The position numbers and the translations under genes are program-made. The notes under the pieces are model-generated. The model was not told the origin of the DNA and did no database searches. It saw only the letters and a program-made list of their open reading frames with translations. Positions 33,969 through 44,791 of a stretch of 64,000 bases of DNA are shown here, piece after piece; the first letter of the stretch is position 1; each line of letters starts with the position of its first letter. Where the stretch lies: assembly GCA_029204045.2 (NCBI GenBank), contig CM055071.1, positions 24,537,693 to 24,601,692 of the forward strand, read 5' to 3'. The DNA is from Tillandsia leiboldiana (Eukaryota; Streptophyta; Magnoliopsida; Poales; Bromeliaceae).

Positions 33969-36900
33969 TGTGATGACCCCGATCTCCGCAGAGCTTTTGC
34001 AGTGTAAATTGTGGCTTCTAGAGGCCTATGATGTGTGTTGGAGTTGGTTGCACACAAATCAGACTTCAGATTTGAACCCAGCATGAAATTTGGATAAAGA
34101 ATACCTGTCCGGATGCGTTCAACAAATTTTAGAAGTGGATTTTGGCAAAACGGACTTCGGATTTGGATTCAACCCGCGAAAACGATGAAAATGGACTACT
34201 TACTTGTATTTTTTGGAGCCCGGATGCCAAAACACGGATTTCGAGGCAATTGTTACTGTTCCGGCGGCCGGGGGGCAGCGCCGGCGGTGACGGGCAGCGA
34301 CGGAGCGCGGCGGCGAGGGCGCGGGCAGGCGCATGCGCGGCAGCGGGCAGGCCGGTCAATGAGTTTTGGCGTGCACCGGGACCAGCCAACGCTGGGAATG
34401 CCACGTGTCGTGCGCTGGTTGGCGGGTCAATGCACGCGCGATAGCGCGCCAGGCGCGGCGCACCATGGACCCCGCCGAGCCATGTGGCGTCCGCTGGTTG
34501 GCGGGCGCAGCGACCCGACTGGGCCGCCGTGAACCGCGGCCCACGGTTCCCGCCGTGGACCGCGTCACCACGCGGCGCACCGCGATTGGCGGGCGCGCGT
34601 GCACCGGGCGCGCGGGGCGCGGATGGGTGACGTGGTGGGCCGAGAGGGTTTCAGGCGCGCACAATAACGGGCCAGGCCCGGCACTGTAGCAGCCCGAAGG
34701 ATTTCGGGTGCGCGGAAATTGGGCCCAAAAAGCCCATGTGGTTTCTTTTTGGGGAAGGCCTACAAATAGGCCATTTGCTCTTCGGTTTTGGGCCTTTTCC
34801 CGAGCCTAAATGCGAATGAGCCCTATTGGAAACTTGTTTATCATCTTGTGCTGGATCTTGTGAAGGAAGCTCGGATTTTTTGGAGGCCGCAGCATCGACG
34901 ACTTCGGCATCGTAGCGCAGAGCGACGTTATTTCATCGGAGGCCCGTTATCGTCGCATTTCTGTCCACGAGGTCCACAGAGCTACTTCGATGGAATTTTT
35001 GGATGATTTTTGTGGCATCGGTTTCATGAGAGGTAGGTCTTCGATTTCTGTGTTTATCACCTTGCTTTCTTTTGAGTTCTTGGCATGGTTTACGTGGCAT
35101 CTTTGAACCTCTTTTCTGCTGGTGGTTTTTCTGGACAGCGGAGGCTTGTCGGATTTTTATCTCTGCACTCGGTTATCGGATTTCGACATATGAGGACTCG
35201 ATCAACATCTACTCTTCGCGAGGATCGCCATCGTATTTTTATTGGAATTTTTGGAGGAATATTCAAAGGTTATAATTAAGCTTCTTTGGGACTATTTTGC
35301 TGCAGGCTTGGGTTTATGAGGGAGTTAACATACCGCGATGTTTTATTTTTATCTTGGCCTACAGGTGTCGGATTGAGGAGTATAAATACTCGATTTGGGG
35401 CTACTCGTCGCGAGGATCACAGCGGTGATTTTTCTGGATTTTTATGAGGACTGGGCAGAGGTGAAATTCCTTATTTTCTGTGCTGGTTTTGGCAAACAGC
35501 AAGTGTTGTGTTTGGAACTGCTACTGTTGATGCATGTGTGGTACTTTTTGCAGTGATTCGCAGATTTGGGTATCTTACGGAGAGTTGGGCATAGAGGAGG
35601 TTATTATGGTTGTGGAACGTGCATTTTCCAGGTGGGTTGCTTCGCCTCCAAAATCGGTGGACTATTCATTAATTCTATTGTGTAGTAAATCATACATGAT
35701 TGTTAGATGTGTTAGGAAGCATGTTAGATTTAGAGAGGATGTTCTCGCGTTGTTATCATGATCATGTTGATGTATGCTTCCTATCTGTGTTAACTTAAGT
35801 ACCACTATTGGAACTTGACCTAGCACCCTGTCATATGTTGCATGTGTAAATAGACCAGTAGAAAACCCTCACTTGGGCTAGGTTTATTTATGCTTTAGAC
35901 ATCCACACTTCTTATTCTATTCCTAGACATAGTGTTATCCTCGCCCGGGTAGTGGGCCGAGGGGTCGGGATTTCTCTTAGTGTGGGATGCATGTTACACT
36001 CGTGCTTGGCGGCAGAGTGGAGTCTGGTAGATGTAGCTGGTCTTTTATCTGTGACGGGAACCGTTTGGGTGAACGGTGGTCCCGGGATGTCTTGTTTCTC
36101 TGATTTATGTGTTGCCACTGTGTTAGTGGCAATAGTATACTAGTGATAGCAGGACCTTGAACCCAGAGCCTTTTGGACACACACATGATTTTAGTCAACC
36201 AATGTTTTCTTCCCAATATCGAACTGTCGCCGGAGTCTGTTCTTGTCTGATTGGACGAAGGCATTAGCCCTTCGGGGTTTGGGTATAAACAATTTATTTT
36301 CTAACTGTTTTTCTTAAAAGAACTAAAAATCATTAAAAATGAGTTTTTCCTTAAATCAAGATGGCTTTTCAAAATGGAACTACTTTTAGTCCTCACCCCG
36401 CGTGGGTTTGAGTGAAAAATGATATCCAGTAAGAAATGTCATATTTTTCTCGTAAACTTCCCCACTCGAGAGGATTCGAGTGGTCTGGGTTCTAAGGGCT
36501 GCCTTTTTCTTTGGGTCGAGAACAACGAAAGGCTATGCCTAGAGCATGTTCTTGTTTGATTTGGGTTGTGGGTTCTAGTCTTTCGGGGTTCCCGGACCCT
36601 TCAGTGTTGTTGGCTGTTGTGTGTACCCAGCTAGTGAGTTTACATGTGGAGTTGATGTTCTTTTTGGGGAGCCGTTGGGTTGACAGCGGTCCCGACTGTT
36701 CGAGTGGTTCCTGTTAGTGAGTTAGAGATGTGATTTGGATACTGTCTATCTTGTTGATCGTGGATTTGGACTATAGCTTGCATGAGCCATATTTGAGCTC
36801 GACAGAGATGCGCAGATACTTTCCTCGGTGGGGTCGCGCCCCTCGAGTGCCACTCCGGAGCTGGGCCTGTTACTTTGCTATCGTGACTTGTCGACGCAGT

Positions 36901-37736
36901 CCCTCTGGCTGGGCCAGTTTTGGCAATCACGGACACCCTACGTAAGTCCGGTCCCTCCCAGGGATGTAACGACCGTAGGTGGGCGCAGGTTTGACTGGAC
37001 CCTATGTGGCAGTCAGTATTGATTGGGTGATTATATTTGAGAGATAGTAGGTGCATCATGTTTCCATCTGTTCCACTTCTTGAGCATTTAGATAGAGTCA
37101 TAGTAGCTGTAAAGTTATTTTCCAGCTCCTTTCCTTTCAGTACTGTATTTGTTACTTTATGCCTCTAGTAGACTTAGTGGGCAGACCGTCGGGTTTGGTT
37201 GCGTTACCCACTGAGAAGTACAGTGGGATGTGGTTCTCACACCAGCTGTGGTGTATTTTTCCCCAGGGACCTACTTTCCTGTTGCTCATCGAGGCGAGGG
37301 AGTCGCGAGCTAGATCCCTACCTGTCCTTGGAGAGTAGCAGTAGCGGTACCCCTTCATTGGAGATCTATTAGTACAGTCAGCAGTTGGTTTATTTGTTTT
37401 TACTTTTGAGAGACATTTGTATTGTGAGGATCTGACTTGTACTGAGAGCCTGTACACTGATGTATTATTGGGTTTACCTCCCTGTTTAGTTTTGGTTATT
37501 GTATTTTGAGGATATTGTATATGATCGTATTTGGGAGATGGATATTGTATCTTTATTTTCAGTTGTACAGTGATGGGATTTTAGTCTTTCAGTAGTTTAC
37601 TTTTCATCTCTGATATCTGTATTGCTATCGTATCATTCTTTTTGCAGGTTAGACGCTTCATCTACACGGGGTTTTCCGTATGGGCGGCGGATCTGTTGGC
37701 GGGCCCGGGTCACAATTTTGATCCCGGGACGTGACA
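33969..37736 (+). mobile_element. E6 3' LTR (3.77 kb)
   Basis: Starts TGTGATGACCCCGATC after the PPT and ends GATCCCGGGACGTGACA. The last kilobase, read in reverse complement, matches the first kilobase of the E2, E7 and S1 LTRs, so it is the same superfamily in opposite orientation. Its right flank CATGC should be the TSD; E7 LTR sequence follows. Its 5' LTR is not in the window. U3 is GC-rich (34260-34690) and contains a CACGTG near 34402. The region downstream of the TATA-like box has no gene. Confidence 0.88.
34759..34770 (+). promoter_or_regulatory. TATA-like box of E6 LTR
   Basis: CCTACAAATAGG lies about 790 bp into the LTR, just after the GC-rich U3. It is a one-base variant of the CCTATAAATAGG boxes of S2 and S3, also flanked by GGCC. 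Promoter function is inferred. Confidence 0.5.
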
Positions 37737-38868
37737 CATGCAGTACTAGGAGTAAACTAAAAATAATTTGGGGTTCCGATAAATTTTTTGTAATTTCCTA
37801 GGCAACTATAAGATTTATCAACTGTAAAAATAGACATACTAGATATGATCAACATGCATACAGAAGCATTAGAGGGCATTCCATACAGTTTGGAATTGTT
37901 TCCAACCCACCTAGAATGCTTTCCGTAGGCAAAGCCGAAGTCGGGGGAAGCGCCGAACCCACAATCTGCCGAAACTGCCGAAACTGCACCCCGTGCGCGC
38001 ACTCTATCGAGTGTCTCGGAAAATCCCCTGAAGCTCACAGCAGCCTCCCAAGTCCCTCAGCAAGGTCCCTGCGTGCTCCGGCCAACTTCGCTGCCAGCCC
38101 ACAGCACGCACGCATGCACCCTCGTCGGCTCCGTGCAGTGCAACTCCGAAAACCTGCAGCCCATGCAGCACAAGCTGCTCCTCATGGCGAAGGGAAAAAA
38201 AGAGGGAAGGAAAGCAACAAAATCCAAGCTCAAAATCCTACTCAAAATCCAGAGAAGAAACAAAAAATCCAAAGCTTGGAGAAGCATCAAACTCACCTTG
38301 GATGCTGCCAGCCGCGCGCGCGCAACTCCGCTCAAACTCCTCTCAGCAAGACAAGCCTTCCACTTGATCTATCTTCCCTTCTCTTCTCTTCTCTTCTCTT
38401 CCTCTGGTTGTAATGGAGTAGAGGAGTGGTAGCTGGCCTATTTAATGAAGGTGGCGAGGTGTGATGACGGTGCAGGGGGTAGATGGGAAGTGAAAAGACG
38501 CAAAAGCCCTCACTCAAAATAAGAAATCTCCAAAATCCCAACATCCTGGAGGCTGGGGTACCGGTACCCACCCTTCAGTACCGGTACCCACCACCCAGTT
38601 CCGGAACACAAGGCCCGGTTCCGAAACCAAACCTTCAGTTCTGGAACACAATGCCCAGTTCCAGAACTCCAAGCCTCCCAGGCTGATCCGCAGGCTGAAG
38701 CTCCCAATGTCGATGCCGCCAACTCACTTTTCACCCCGGAGGCTCGCGCATCGATCCGAAACCTCCCGAACTCCACTGTAATCATAAAATACACATGTCT
38801 CAAGTGGTATCCACCCACCATGCTCATATACGGAGTCGGTGCTCTACACCTAACCCCGGTACTCTACA
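37737..38868 (-). mobile_element. E7 3' LTR remnant, truncated by E6
   Basis: On the sense strand it starts TGTAGAGTACCGGGG at 38868, beside the E7 pol end. It matches the U3 side of the E2 LTR (compare CTAAAAATAATTTGGGGTTCC with 5606 onward). It is cut at 37737 by E6, so only 1132 bp remain here. A short C/T-rich run (CTTCTCTTCTCTT near 38378-38403) and the 20-bp palindrome array lie in it. Confidence 0.85.
38555..38668. repeat. Six-unit 20-bp array with 8-bp palindromic cores in E7 LTR U3
   Basis: Cores start exactly 20 bp apart: TACCGGTA at 38559 and 38579, TTCCGGAA at 38599, TTCCGAAA at 38619, TTCTGGAA at 38639, TTCCAGAA at 38659. Three cores match TTCnnGAA, the tail-to-tail half-site pair of heat-shock elements. 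The array lies about 200-310 bp from the sense 5' end of the LTR. Confidence 0.85.
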
Positions 38869-39256
38869 TCCTCCCCTCCTTAAGAGGGTTTCGTCCTCGA
38901 AACCAAATAGAATCAAAATCTCAGGAGGGTGTCTCAAATAAATGGGGACAAGAAATCCTCAACTCATCTTCAGGCTCCCAGCTGGCCTATCGCTCATCAT
39001 GATGGCTCCATAGGACCTTCACAAAAGGTATGACCCAATTGCGCAATTCCTTTGTTTCCCGGGCAAGAATTCGCATCGGTCGCTCCTGATAGCTCAAATC
39101 CTCGTCCAACTCTAAGGAAGTGAAGTCCAAAACATGCGAGGGATCAAAAACATACTTCCTCAGGATGGATACGTGAAATACATCATGGGTGCCTGCCAAA
39201 CATGGCGGTAGCGCAACTCGGTAAGCAACTGGTCCAATGCGCTCTAACACCTCAAA
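38869..39256 (-). pseudogene. E7 pol 3' end: GPF-region tail, chromodomain and PPT
   Basis: On the minus strand the protein resumes after S3 with FEVLERIGPVAYRVALPP, then DVFHVSILRKYVFDPSHVL, the chromodomain core (DLSYQERPMRILARE, LRNWVIPFVKVLWSHHDER) and a stop. The rest of the chromodomain is out of frame. The AAACC-CTCTTAAGGAGGGGAGGA purine tract abuts the LTR at 38868. The preceding residues (SPRLIGPFDV) are at 43097-43170, so S3 split the gene within the GPF motif region. Confidence 0.87.
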
Positions 39257-41668
39257 TGTCACACCCCGGGTGTAAACCAGAATCCGGGCTCGTCCACACA
39301 TCCGCCGTGCACACAGAATTTTCCGTGTACACGAAGCGCTGGTAACCTGCTCAGATAAGAGAGATAATGAAAGAGCATAAAACAGAGCTAAACTACAACT
39401 AATACATCTCATATAAAGCTGGAAAGTAAAAGTACAAAAAGAAAACTCTCAAATATACATGTGTCTCTCCCAGCTCACCAATCAAATACAACCAGTTGGC
39501 TGAAGCCAGACCCAAAAGAAAAGAAAATACAACTGTCTGAGTATATAAGGGGGAATACATCAAAACTGCTAAACTCACGAACAGGGTAGACGGCTATCTA
39601 ATCCGCTATCCTCTTACCTCGATCCGCCGAGGAGGGTCCCGCCACTCCAGCAGATGACTCTGAAAAACAAAGGGGAAGAAGAAACAGGAAAACTGTGGGG
39701 GGGTGAGAACTACTATAAAAACAGTAGCCTCCCCTAGTGGGTTAGATCTCAAACTCAGACATGCCCACTAGGTCTACCAGAGGCGAAAAAGAAACAAGGG
39801 TGGTAAGCTATAAATATAACTACTGATGAAAAAACTACCACTAGTATGCCTCTAAAATACCAAGCTAAAAGAATAGCTAAATGTATGCATCAGAGTATAT
39901 ATGCCTGCCTGAACAACCCAATCTAAACACCGGTAAACACTGGTACTGCCTGCTGTGCCTACCAACTCAAAACTTAGCTGCGGGATGCAGACCGGCTCCT
40001 GGCCGGCACGGTCTCATCCCAAAAAGCAACAGACCGGCTCCTAACCGGCACGGTCACACACACTCCGGAGTGGCACTCGAGGGGAGCGACCCACACGAGT
40101 GAAATAAGTAGCCATAAGTAACCTGATATAGTAGGACTGGATCATGACTCTAATCAAGTGGGAAAAACCATTCACTAAAGAAAGCCCGATCCCCTCTCCC
40201 CCAATCTGATGCATTAGTAACAGCCCGGTCAACTGCCCAAAATTCGCGGTTGCCGCAATACCCCGCCATCAGGCCCTGCCTGTCCCGAATCCCCAGAATC
40301 CTGACTACACTATCCCAGCCCCTGCTCGAACCCGAGCATACTATCCCCTGAGTCTAGATAACAGGAGAAAGAATAAAAGCATGGTTTCTCCTAAGTCAGT
40401 TCCAGCATGATAGTGTAGCAGAAAAAGGTGGCCCAACTAGGTGACCATACAAGCATGCATAAGTCCTTTTATTTAGTAAAATGATTCCAGGTATTCCAAT
40501 TCTTACAAAAATTAAAGTATGCTATTGCTTGATTATCCGATGTACTAATTTGCCCCAAAGCTCTATACACATGCATAAAACTCCCCAATATACATAAAAC
40601 ATGATATGGTCTTAGCATACTATTCCCAAGGGATTTAGACAACATTCCATTTGCAAGAAAAAACCATTTACTATTTCAAGTCCTCTAGAGATGCAAGTGT
40701 TAACAATAAATCCACACTTTCAAATAAGCATGCTATGTTCATTCCACTGGTGGCAACACAATCTAGGAATATCTCCAATATGCCTAGTGGGTAATCCAAA
40801 GTAGGAGGTTTACAACGGTACCCACCTCGAACGCTAAATCCCCATCCAAACGATGTCCTCGCCCAAGCAAGTCAACCGCCACAAGCACTGTACAACATGC
40901 CCCCAAAAATATACACAATTAAACATACAAATACTCCATTACAAGTTGTCCATACACAACAGTCCAGAGTTGCACTTTTTTCACCTACGAAAAAGGCTCG
41001 GAAAATTCCAAGAAAAATACTGTCACGATCATCGCGACGAACCGGTCAAAACGAGTACCTGCACGTTCAAATCCGAGTTTCCTACACTGAGATATAAATT
41101 CTGCAAGGGAACCACCCCAAAACAAACCAAATACAAAATCTGTAGCACAAGGTTTAGGAAAAAGGGATTTTTCACCTTCGGGGAGAGCTCAGAAAAATCC
41201 AGGAAAATTTGAGGACATTCCTTGCGCTGTGTAGATGCAAATCGACTATTGGGACGCCTCGATCCAATGCCTGTACATGAAGATATCGCCGAAATACCCA
41301 AGTGCTGTCCAAAACTCCGTGAAGAAAAATGGGTCAAAAGAAAGCCAGGGAAACTCCAAGATAAACTCGAAAAGAGGGGGAGCTCAAAACATGAAAATCG
41401 AAGCCCTACCATTCATGAAGCCAACGGCGTGAGAATCGCCTGAATCGGAGGTCGGGGTAAGCCGGAGGAGTCCGCGCACTGAAATGCGACGAAACGGCAC
41501 GTCGACGTGGAAGCGTCACTGTGCGCCGAGTCACAGAAAATGCCGAAGTAGCGACCTCCAAAAATCTTCAAAGTCCTCCAAAATATAAGGCACTGTGTGA
41601 GCGAGAAATTCCCTTAAGCTCTCTCTGCGAAATGAAGCCCAGAAAAAGAGATAAAAGGCCTCAAAGGA

Positions 41669-41680
41669 CCTATTTATAGG
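41669..41680 (-). promoter_or_regulatory. TATA box of LTR S3
   Basis: The minus strand reads CCTATAAATAGG, at the place equivalent to 417-428 in S2. Confidence 0.6.
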
Positions 41681-41830
41681 CCCAGCCCACAAGCCAAAAA
41701 AAGGACGGATTCGGGCGCTCACATTCGGTCGCCCGAATCCGCAAGGTCGCACAGACACCCCGGAATTTGGATTAGTCCTCTATATAAATGATATAATAGG
41801 ACTAAATCTCTAACCCGGCTATAGCATTTT

Positions 41831-41914
41831 GGATGGTAGCAAGATCCAAGAGGAACATGAGAGTTAAGCGTGCTAGAGCTAGAGTAGTTCTAGGATGGGT
41901 GACCCCCTGGGAAG
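41831..41914 (+). ncRNA. 5S rRNA-like sequence in Cassandra left LTR
   Basis: GGATGGTAGC opens a stretch that becomes close to plant 5S rRNA: the A-box region AGTTAAGCGTGCT at 41862-41874, GAGTAGTTCTAGGATGGGTGACC, and the C-box end CCCTGGGAAGT to 41914. The 5' half of 5S is shortened and diverged (about 84 nt remain of ~120). This keeps RNA polymerase III internal-promoter elements, but it is not a functional ribosomal gene. Confidence 0.82.
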
Positions 41915-41928
41915 TGGGGCGTCACAGT

Positions 41929-41941
41929 TGGTATCAGAGCC
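41929..41941 (+). promoter_or_regulatory. Cassandra primer-binding site
   Basis: TGGTATCAGAGCC, the tRNA-iMet complement, two bases after the left LTR. Confidence 0.88.
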
Positions 41942-42228
41942 ATTCACCAGCCGGAAATGTGAGAAGAGTCTCGGCTGAGCCAGGGTTATATAGCGGGTAG
42001 AGCGAGGCTCCCCGGCTAATGACCGTTGTGGGTGGAGTGCAGCTCCCCACAAGGTCGGCTAAGGCTAGCGAGACGAGTCTCACATCGCCTGGTGCTTGTG
42101 AGTGTGCTTGAGCCTGACGTGGACGTCAGGGCTTAAAGGGGGGAAGAATGTGACACCCCGGAATTTGGATTAGTCCTCTATATAAATGATATAATAGGAC
42201 TAAATCTCTAACCCGGCTATAGCATTTT

Positions 42229-42312
42229 GGATGGTAGCAAGATCCAAGAGGAACATGAGAGTTAAGCGTGCTAGAGCTAGAGTAGTTCTAGGATGGGTGA
42301 CCCCCTGGGAAG
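42229..42312 (+). ncRNA. 5S rRNA-like sequence in Cassandra right LTR
   Basis: Same sequence as at 41831-41914, with AGTTAAGCGTGCT at 42260 and GGATGGGTGACC at 42291. Confidence 0.82.
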
Positions 42313-43091
42313 TGGGGCGTCACACGGTCCGACCAGCGCCCGGGAAGTTCCTGCGCCCGCCACGTGTTCCTGCACAGCAGACAGCATGTGCGGGGGCGGC
42401 TGGGAGTCGGCCGCGTGTCCCTGCCTGGTCAACGGTGGTAGGTACGGCCCGCCAATGGCGGTGCGACACGTGGCCCGCACTCGAGCGCGGCCACGTGCGG
42501 CCGACAGCGCCGCCTGACCACTGTGCGCACACGCGACCCGAGGCGCCCCTCCGTGCTCCCGTTGACCGCGCCTACGTGAGGCCAGCCAACGCCAGGCTGC
42601 CACGTGTCCTGCACCCGGTCCACAAAGGCCGCGCAAATTCCCTGGTCCGCGCCGCGTGCGCTGGCCATTCCGGGCACGCCACGCGTCCCGCCCCGCGGTC
42701 TATGCACGAGTCTCGCCTCCCCATGGACCGAGCTGCGTGAGCCCGCCAATGACAGGCCACCACGTGGCTCCAGGCCGGTCCACGGTCTCTCCCATGCACC
42801 AAAATTCCCCGAAAACTTCCGAAGCCCGTTTTTGGTCATCCGGACTCAGAATTTAACAGCAAATAGCCGTTTTCAAGCGTTTTTTCCGCGCTGAATCCAA
42901 ATCCAACCTCTGTTTGGCACAAAACCTTTTCTAAAATTTGGCAAATGTAGCCGAAGTGCAAATCAGCAAAAGATACTCACAGGTTCCATCTGTGGCATCC
43001 CTTTGATGCACTGTGGGCCAGACACACCAACACTAGGTGTTCTACACAGTGGATTCACCGAAAAGATTGCATGGGAATCTGGACCACTACA

Positions 43092-44184
43092 TCAAACGGG
43101 CCAATGAGCCGCGGACTGAGCTTTCTGCGCACTCCAAAACGGCGTACTCCCTCGAGATGGCAAGACTTTCAGAAAAACATGATCTCCAACTTGAAACTCT
43201 AAGTCTCGCCGCCTCCTATCGGCATAACTCTGCCTGCTCTAGGCGGTCACCAATGTCGCCGAATGACCTTGACCTTGTCTTCAGCTTCCATAAGCAAGTC
43301 AGGCCCCAAGGTCTTCCTTTCACCCACGTCACTCCAAAATAATGGCGATCGGACATTTCCGTCCATACAATGCTTCGTAGGGCGCCATCTGAATGCTCAC
43401 CTGGAAGCTATTATTGTAAGCAAACTCAGCCAATCTCAAATGTCGATCCCAGCTGCTGCTAAAACTCAGGACACATGTTCTCAACATATCCTCAAGAGTC
43501 TGAATGGTCCCGCTCAGACTGTCCATTAGTCTGTGGGTGAAAGGCAGTGCTGAAATAAAGCTGGGTCCCCAAGGCTTGTCTGCATGGCTCCTCCAGAAGA
43601 ATGCGAAGTGAACCTCGGGTCCCTATCAGACACAATTGAAGCTGGTAACCCCAATGCAGCCTCACGATCTCATCTAGGTACAACTGAGCCAATCTCTCCA
43701 GAGTCCAACTCGACTTGTATCGGCAGAAAATAGGCTGATTTGGTCAATCGATCCACAATCACCCAAATAGCATCACTCCACTCCGTGACCTCGGTAGTCC
43801 CAATAATAAAGTCCATGTCACGTCGATCCCATTTCCATTCAGGTATTTGAAGGCGTTGTACTTGCCAGCTGGAACCGATGCTCAGCCTTAACTTGCTGAC
43901 AAGTTAGATAATGGGCAACAACCTTCCAATATCTCTCTTCATGCCCATCCACAAAACTGTGCCCTCAAATCTCTATACATCTTAGTTCCCCCAGGGTGGA
44001 GGGTGTAAGGGTGTATAGTGAGCTTTCTCTCAAAATCACTGCACGAATCTCTCATGTCCCACGGGCACACAATGCGGTCCCTGTACCTAAGTACGCCCCG
44101 CTGCATCAACGGTGAAGTCCCACCCTGACCATGCTAAACCTGGTCTCTAATCCTCTCAGATAGGGGTCCACACTCTGTTTCTCT
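43092..44184 (-). pseudogene. E7 integrase (broken)
   Basis: Minus strand. Zinc-finger part (VVAHYLTCQQVKAEH near 43905-43950, where tyrosine again replaces the first cysteine), a damaged catalytic core (DFIIG, then LYLDEIVRLH, AFHPQTNGQSER near 43530-43570, LAEFAYNNSFQVSIQMAPYEALYGRKCP), a region with decayed spacing, and SPRLIGPFDV up to the S3 junction. Several frameshifts and a stop after PSNT prevent translation. The SDRDTRF-type motif is garbled (IGTRGSLRI). The active enzyme would insert the cDNA. Confidence 0.82.
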
Positions 44185-44791
44185 CTAATCCTGTCCAACA
44201 GAGTGGGCTGCAAGAACCAAAGACATAAGTCTTGCAGAATCCCCAGGGGACACAGCCTCAATGTCAAGTCGCCTCAACTGCTCCCTTAGTGGCATCTGTT
44301 GAGTAATCAATAAGCTCAAAGACTGCACTGCTCGCCTACTCAAAGCATCCGCGACCACATTGGCCTTGCCGGGATGATACTGTATGCTCAAATCATAATC
44401 CTTTAACAGCTCTAGCCACCGGCGTTGTCTCAAATTCAGCTCCTTCTGAGTAAACAAATACTTCAGGCTTTTGTGGTCGGTAAATATCTCATAGTGCTCA
44501 CCGTAAAGGTAGTGTCGCCACAGCTTCAAAGCAAATACAACAGCAGCTAGTTCCAAATCATGCGTAGGGTAATTCTTCTCGTAGTCCTTTAACTGGCATG
44601 AGGCATAAGCAATTACCCTACCATGCTGCATCACACACAACCTAAGCCGCTATGGGAGGCATCACTATAAACCACAAATCCCTCTCCCATCACTGGCAAT
44701 GCAAGAATCGGTGCTGATATCAACCTCAGCTTCAACTCATCGAAGCTCTGCTGGCATTGCTAAGTCCAAACATATCTAGTCCCCTTTCTAG
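44185..44791 (-). pseudogene. E7 RNase H domain
   Basis: Minus strand: QHGRVIAYASCQLKDYEKNYPTH (written in two parts: GRVIAYASCQLKDY, EKNYPTHDLELAAVV), then FTDHKSLKYLFTQKELNLRQ and NVVADALSRR. The expected DAS motif region near 44640-44700 is in another frame. Downstream the linker to integrase frameshifts near 44185. Confidence 0.82.

Larger units (their letters stand above)
41751..42324 (+). mobile_element. Cassandra-type TRIM (5S-bearing LTR retroelement in miniature)
   Basis: A 574-bp element with two direct ~173-176-bp terminal repeats (41751/41754-41926 and 42149-42324) that look identical by eye. A PBS follows the first repeat and a polypurine tract (AAAGGGGGGAAGAA) precedes the second. 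The internal domain is only ~222 bp and has no coding capacity. The repeats carry 5S rRNA-like sequence, the hallmark of Cassandra. It lies in the U3 of S3, in opposite orientation to it. The left end reads ACAGACACC where the right repeat reads TGTGACACC, and I see no clean TSD. S2 lacks it and gives an approximate empty-site comparison near 490-530. Confidence 0.88.
39252..43096 (-). mobile_element. S3: solo LTR with perfect TSD TCAAA, carrying a Cassandra insertion
   Basis: TCAAA at 39252-39256 and 43092-43096 flanks the LTR 39257-43091 (3835 bp, of which 574 bp are Cassandra). The plus strand runs TGTCACACCCCGGGTG to GGACCACTACA; the sense is minus. E7 integrase reads continuously across the TSD. 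The region 39260-41200 holds no gene. CACGTG motifs (42361, 42469, 42491, 42601, 42762, approximately) cluster in U3 as in S2. Confidence 0.9.

Noticed and set aside
24849..40672. True tandem segmental duplication of the nest
   Set aside because: Identical insertion points and TSDs, indel-type differences concentrated at the gap edge, and a 100-N join all favour an assembly artefact.
41831..42312. Genuine 5S rRNA genes
   Set aside because: The 5' half is shortened and diverged, and both copies sit in LTRs of a PBS/PPT-bearing element, so they are Cassandra sequences.
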